This document shows positions 59,838 to 64,000 of a stretch of 64,000 nucleotides of DNA, piece after piece. Where the stretch lies: positions 20,015,505-20,079,504 of the forward strand of contig CM055274.1 in assembly GCA_029237695.1 (NCBI GenBank). The letters are read 5' to 3'. The DNA comes from Conchocele bisecta. Its lineage: Eukaryota > Mollusca > Bivalvia > Lucinida > Thyasiridae. Each line of letters begins with the position of its first letter. Position 1 is the first letter of the stretch. Below the pieces are notes generated by a model. That model saw only the letters and a program-made list of their open reading frames with translations, did no database searches and was not told where the DNA came from. A program made the translations under genes and the position numbers.

Positions 59838-60044
59838 TTTTGTGACTGGAGAAATGAGGCTTATGGGTTAAGCAACCAGTGTAGATCCAGATCAGCCTGT
59901 GCATCCGCACAGTCTGATCAGGATCTGCACTGTTCGCAATTAACAATTCGTTCCCACGATATAACAATTCCTTCCCACGAATTAACAATTCGTTCCCACG
60001 ATATAACAATTCCTTCCCACGAATTAACAATTCGTTCCCGTGGG
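59838..60044. repeat. GATCAG repeat joined to a GTTCCC array
   Basis: CATCCGCACAGTCTGATCAG (59,908) runs straight into five GTTCCC units (59,940-60,040), two of them an exact 43-bp repeat of each other, then into the TTAA-MITE. Confidence 0.7.
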
Positions 60045-60049
60045 AACAC

Positions 60050-60514
60050 ACTTTCCACTCAGTAGGCACACACTGTTCTTTATAGGAATTAAATAAGTGT
60101 ATAATGGTGTCACTATTCCACCAGTTCTAATGATTATTAGTGGCCGCTATACAGGTATAATCATTTAGTATTATTTATTTTACGAGGCATGGTATTTTTT
60201 TATTATGTATGCTAATTAAATGCGTCACCTGAACAAAATAATATTTTCAACATATTATAATGTATGATAATCGCACATCAAACAATAAATAGTGAGTACA
60301 AATAGTAATATCCGTTAACATTTTAAGGAAACATGGTTATCGCCCCTGATATCAGTGTGGAAAGTTACGTCTGATATAATATGTATACTAATGTCAATCA
60401 ATACGTGGGGTAATGGTGAATTAATGCTTATTTTGCCAGAAAATGTCTCAGATGATGTCTCTGATTTAAATATAAATAACAGTTTGTGCCTATTGAGTGG
60501 GCATGCACCTTTAA
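60050..60514. mobile_element. TTAA-flanked MITE, copy 3
   Basis: The left end is truncated at CACTCAGTAGGCACACACTG; the right end TGAGTGGGCATGCACCTTTAA is intact. The arms match 49.7 kb. Confidence 0.75.
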
Positions 60515-60782
60515 TACGGTATAAAATTACTATTTCCACTCTCTGCTAAAATTACTAATGGTGCAATCCATATCATTTCATGTTCATTCGTTACGTATCA
60601 TGTGTATATTTATATTACTGTATGCTTAGTTACAAGTATCATGACGAGGAACTGTACTCAGTTTAAGTCAATACACAATTCTTCTATGTCTGCCTCTAGT
60701 TTGATTTTAATGTGTTTCAAGTCTTTACATGTAAGCGAATGTGTTGTTTCGTCATACATTTACTAGAAGTAGGTAAAACATA

Positions 60783-61801
60783 TCCGAAGGAGACAAATGA
60801 ACCCATGGGAACAAACATGTAACCCTTTCAACTGGAGTGGACATTGATACGTTAATTTTCTGACCAATGCAACCATCATCAAACTGATTTTCAGACTAGT
60901 TCATTTATTAAAAGGGAGTGTGTTTTATTTTCACAAATTTTAAAAATTACTTGCAAGAAATGCAGATCCTGATGAGGCGGCTCGTTACGAGCCAACTCAT
61001 CTGGATCCGAAGGAGACAAATGTATCCATGGGAACAAACATGTAACCGTTTCAACTGGAATGGACAGTGATATGTTAATTTTCAGACCAATCCAACCATC
61101 ACAAAACCGATTTTCAGACTACTGTCTGTTCCACGTTTTGCTGCTGACAAACATTTGGCCATTAAACACATTAAATCTAAATAACATTTAAAAGTAAGTA
61201 CTTTCTCGTCAATAACAAAAAAGTCACCCTCGCCAAAAAAAATTATTTCATGAAATTCCATAAAATATTGATTTTATTGCGAAAAACGATTTTCCTATGG
61301 GAATTTAACATGGAGACTTTTCTTTGTTTGACCCTGAAGGATAAAAAAACTAAATATTTTGGAAATTGACTCCGAAACCTGGCAAGATAGCTTGAAAATG
61401 ATGTAACTACATGTAAGAAAACAAATGTTATATTTTTAAAATCGGTCCACACAATACAAAAATATTTTAATAAAATCTACTTTTAGCCCCCATGTTAAAT
61501 TCCCATAGGAAAATCGTTTTTTCGCAACGAAATCAAAATTTGATGGCATTTCATGGTGGATGCATTTCATTTTGTTTGGGGAGGGTGACTTTTTTGTTAT
61601 TGATAAAAAAGTACGTACTTTTAAATATTTTTTAGATTTAATGTGTTTAATAGCCAAAAGTTCGTCGGCAGCAAAACGTGGAACAGACAGTAGTTCATTT
61701 ATTAAAAGGGGGTGTGTTTTTTTCTCAGAAATTTTAAAAAATACTTGCAAAAAATGCAGATCCTGATGAGACGGCTCGTTACGAGCCGACTCATCTGGAT
61801 C
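60783..61801 (+). repeat. Tandem duplication, second copy carrying a MITE
   Basis: The unit CGAAGGAGACAAATG...CATCTGGAT (about 224 bp) spans 60,783-61,007 and recurs from 61,008 to 61,801. The second copy is interrupted by the MITE at 61,122-61,690. The first copy preserves the uninterrupted site TTTTCAGACTAGTTCATTTA. Confidence 0.85.
61122..61690. mobile_element. Palindromic MITE, TA target (subfamily 3, copy 3)
   Basis: A 569-bp element with inverted arms of about 190 bp starting CTGTCTGTTCCACGTTTTGC. Its empty site in the adjacent duplicate proves that TA was duplicated (61,120-61,121 and 61,691-61,692). It is non-coding; the 142-aa minus frame and 68-aa plus frame across it come from the palindrome. 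Confidence 0.9.
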
Positions 61802-61904
61802 TACATTGCTTGCAAACATCACAAAAGAGGTATGTGGTGTTGAAAGGGTTAACACGAACGGCAATACACAATGCTAGTAAGTAGAAAACTGGGGCTTATG
61901 GTTG

Positions 61905-62100
61905 TCGAACATTGTATATCCTGATCAGCCTGTACATCCACACAGTCTGATCAGGATATGCACTGTATGTCATTCAATCACTATATGCTTCTAACAAGGA
62001 ATATAGATCGTCACCAGGCCACAGGAATCTGATGTTTCAATACATGTAGCTACACTGGTCACATATCCCATAATCCCCATTCTCATGTCACAGTCACGTA
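61905..62100. repeat. GATCAG-family dispersed repeat
   Basis: ATCCTGATCAGCCTGTACAT, CTTCTAACAAGGAATATAG and GTAGCTACACTGGTCACATA in family order, ending about 40 bases before exon 2. Confidence 0.65.
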
Positions 62101-62138
62101 TATGTCGATCTGGCATTCTACATGTTCATTTATTTCAG

Positions 62139-62381
62139 GTGTAAATGTCGCTTTGTCTGAACAGGCAAATCAAAGCCAGACTCTGTATTGGAATAAGTTC
62201 AATTGGACGGCCGACAAAGCAGTGGACGGATGCCGGACGACAACAAAGGCAGATGATACAAAGTGTTGCAGTTGCTCGTTGATCAGTCCGTATACCGCCG
62301 GCACAGACAACTATTGGAGGGTTGACTTTCGAGAGGCTCATCTCATATACCAGATTGATGTTTATTATCGAACAGTACCTG
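62139..62381 (+). CDS. F5/8C (fucolectin/discoidin-like) domain exon 2
   Basis: The acceptor TTTATTTCAG ends at 62,138. The exon is 243 nt, phase 1 to phase 1, ending at the GTAAGC donor (62,382). Joined to exon 1 it reads RVNVALSEQANQSQ, then WTADKAVDGCRTTT, a CCSC cysteine cluster, DNYWRVDFREAHLIYQIDVY and YRTVPG. This matches the N-terminal half of F5/8C-type domains: NVAL-xxxA-QS, AVDG, WWRVDL-like YWRVDF, and I--V--YYRT. Such domains bind sugars or phospholipids and are common in molluscan fucolectins and in MEGF- or receptor-phosphatase-like proteins. Two N-glycosylation sites (NQS, NWT) are visible. Confidence 0.85.
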
Positions 62382-62721
62382 GTAAGCTAGTACTGTAACA
62401 GCAATCTACCAATACCGGTTGTATTATAATACATTATTAAGGCTATTTCTGCACGGAATTAATGTTTGAAATCATTACAATATAAAACAAATTTATTTAG
62501 TGTATTCAATCAATATAATTATATTTGTATTGTACTGAACAGAAACAGTAACGCCGCTACATTCATAACTATACTATTATATTATCACATGTATACCCAT
62601 ATTTTATTCCAATTGGATATTTTATTGTTGGTATACCATCCCTCTATAACCGTACGAAACACTGTATTGTTAACTGGCGTAATATGCTCTGTATGTGTCG
62701 TTGAATTCCATGGGGTCGAAG

Positions 62722-62886
62722 AAATGACTTGCAACTTTCAGTTTCTCGCACAAGCTTGTGTGGAATTCATTAACTTTGGCCTTTATCTACGCATTGACCC
62801 AACCAATGGGGTGTGTTTCATCAGTCAACGACACACGTCTGACACAAATCTAACGTCTCTGGCTGTTGGCGTCGTTGACGTACGTG
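62722..62886 (+). CDS. Possible exon 3 (rest of the F5/8C domain)
   Basis: After exon 2 (phase 1) the only in-phase AG that keeps an open frame is at 62,720-62,721. The preceding 172 bases contain no AG at all, a pattern seen before true acceptors, though the pyrimidine tract is weak. The frame reads MTCNFQFLAQACVEFINFG, then DPTNGVCFISQ and GVVDVRVYP. The last part resembles the closing strand of F5/8C domains (LCEVEVY). The right boundary is unresolved; GTACGT at 62,880 and GTACCG at 62,907 are possible donors. The middle of the domain seems short, so an exon may be missed. Confidence 0.35.
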
Positions 62887-63121
62887 TCTATCCAATAATC
62901 TCAAAAGTACCGCCAAAACGATACTCACCCGCTTGATGTAGCAGAAATCAGAATTTGCCGGAACATCTTACTGTACTCTAACAACGAATGCATATTCGTA
63001 CGTGTGTATGTGGCCATACCAACCGTCGACGTCAATGAGTTCGTGTCAAATTTGAAACTTTGATTTCACGTGTCGTTTGACTACCAGCCTAACGTATGAA
63101 ATTGTTTGCCTGCTTTTTTAG

Positions 63122-63196
63122 CAAATACACGACGTCCACTGCTATTGGAAAGTTTATTGACCCGCTGTTACATAATGGGAGCAATTACACAATCGT
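63122..63196 (+). CDS. Possible exon 4
   Basis: A strong acceptor (TGCCTGCTTTTTTAG, ending 63,121) and donor GTAAGA (63,197) enclose 75 nt. One frame is fully open, entering and leaving in phase 2: KYTTSTAIGKFIDP then LLHNGSNYTIV. The ending NGSNYTIV resembles the last strand of extracellular fibronectin-III-like repeats and has an N-glycosylation site (NGS). It would follow the F5/8C domain in the same protein, but the phase link to candidate exon 3 is not settled. Confidence 0.35.
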
Positions 63197-64000
63197 GTAA
63201 GACAACACAATGTTATTATATGGATCCACAATGTTGGTACTTTAAAAAATTGTCACGTGACTTCATTAGACGAAACAAACCAGTTTTATATGTTGTCCTA
63301 CCTCCAGCCCAATATAAACATCGTACGTGTATTTCTTATTCGCCAAATTATTCGTGTTAATATACACGGATTATGCACATTACTGCACATAATTCAAATG
63401 TTAGGAATCCGAAAACTGTAGCATTTCTTTATTTGTTCAGTATATAAACTTGACTTTGGCATTGTATTAACACGGTGTAGTAAATATCGTAAAACACCAG
63501 GGTAATAGATATACAAATGAAGCCGTACCAAATTCATTCGGCTTATAATTAATGGTGGGAATCGGCTGGAACAACTTCCATACCCGGTCGCATCACGATA
63601 ATAATAGTATTTACACTACACTGCGCATTGGTTATTCAAACAAATGTGGCCGCACCACACTATTTGAGGTACATGGTAAATTTTCATCATACATGTACCT
63701 GCTCCAATGAGCTGCTTTGCCATGAATACTTACGCACAAGCATTTCAAATAAACCGTATCATACCTGGCAATATTGAAACATTTCTTCGACGAACCAGAT
63801 ATCCTGCAGACGACTATTTTTGAAAAAATAACCACCGTGTGTTCTGTCAATTCTTACAGACTATAACTCAGTTAATTTGGAATTTTCGACACACTAAGCG
63901 TGTTCAAGATTAATGTGGTTATTACTAAAACTGTACAGTATGCGTGCACTTTTCATACGGAGGTCAGTACTGTGTTCGTCATCGTGCTTCAAGATGAACA
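63197..64000. other. Downstream intron or intergenic, nothing certain
   Basis: 63,460-63,535 is a fragment of repeat X (TATTAACACGGTGTAGTAAA). The gene probably continues beyond the window. The 72-aa minus frame at 63,632-63,850 has no recognised domain. Confidence 0.4.

Larger units (their letters stand above)
51582..62138 (+). other. Intron 1 of F5/8C-like gene, filled with mobile elements
   Basis: This is the inferred 10.6-kb intron between consensus GTAAGT and TTTATTTCAG. It holds a repeat X copy, a foldback element, four TTAA-MITE copies or fragments, GTTCCC arrays, GATCAG repeats, two subfamily-3 MITEs, an AAAGTATACTT MITE and a tandem duplication. No convincing internal exon was seen. 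Confidence 0.6.

Noticed and set aside
61436..61864. 142-aa minus-strand ORF
   Set aside because: Lies across one arm of a palindromic MITE and a duplicated flank; the frame comes from the repeat.
62742..62900. TTTCAG at 62,741 as exon 3 acceptor
   Set aside because: It has a better pyrimidine context, but joining it to exon 2 in phase 1 gives a stop after ten codons.
63106..63360. 84-aa ORF as the coding frame
   Set aside because: The strong acceptor at 63,121 and donor at 63,197 favour a short exon in a different frame, ending NGSNYTIV.

Overview
The window is eukaryotic and gene-poor. It has long non-coding stretches, GT-AG splice signals, an LTR retrotransposon, LINE, SINE and Tc1 remains, many palindromic MITEs and three kinds of minisatellite. 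The repeat types (LINE 3-prime end with an LETGRWHR-like block, 'ACAGTGGAACCTC' hairpins, abundant ACATGTAC) and an F5/8C-like exon fit a marine bivalve mollusc. That assignment is inference; no species marker is present. Nearly all predicted open frames are chance or repeat-driven.

Layout. 1-13.1 kb holds MITEs (2.3, 6.9, 7.6 and 12.3 kb), a SINE, a tRNA-like sequence, and arrays of a roughly 21-bp GTTCCC unit. 13.6-14.0 kb is a decayed LINE reverse transcriptase on the minus strand. 15,340-24,074 is a structurally complete but coding-dead Ty3/gypsy retrotransposon on the minus strand. It has 265/266-bp LTRs, a 4-bp ACGT target duplication, PBS, PPT, gag, protease, RT, RNase H, integrase and a GPF/chromodomain-like tail. 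About 38 copies of a 27-bp coding minisatellite separate RNase H from integrase. 25.5-27.6 kb is short tandem and dispersed repeats. 27.77-32.08 kb is a two-fold segmental duplication, each half a ~700-bp leader plus an array of a 38-bp unit. 33.8-38.96 kb is a 5.2-kb array of a 39-bp unit whose length, divisible by three, creates long meaningless ORFs in several frames. 39-51 kb holds hairpins, MITEs, a Tc1-like transposase pseudogene (43.6-44.6 kb) and a LINE 3-prime end (45.1-46.7 kb).

The one credible host gene starts at 51,515. A signal-peptide exon ends in a clean GTAAGT donor. A 10.6-kb intron follows, packed with mobile elements, including a 2.7-kb foldback element with a perfect 8-bp target duplication and a MITE whose empty site survives in a neighbouring duplicate. 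The intron leads to an F5/8C (fucolectin/discoidin-like) exon at 62,139-62,381 in matching phase. Two weaker exon candidates follow, and the gene runs off the right edge. It probably encodes a secreted or membrane-anchored carbohydrate-binding protein.

Parts of the two large arrays (about 28.64-29.22 and 36.06-37.76 kb) are full of single-base indels, unlike the clean repeats around them. This looks like unpolished long-read sequence, so array lengths and frames there should not be trusted. I found no convincing new multi-gene system. The most unusual objects are the coding minisatellite inside the gypsy pol, the foldback element, the palindromic GTTCCC arrays and the 38/39-bp satellite blocks.
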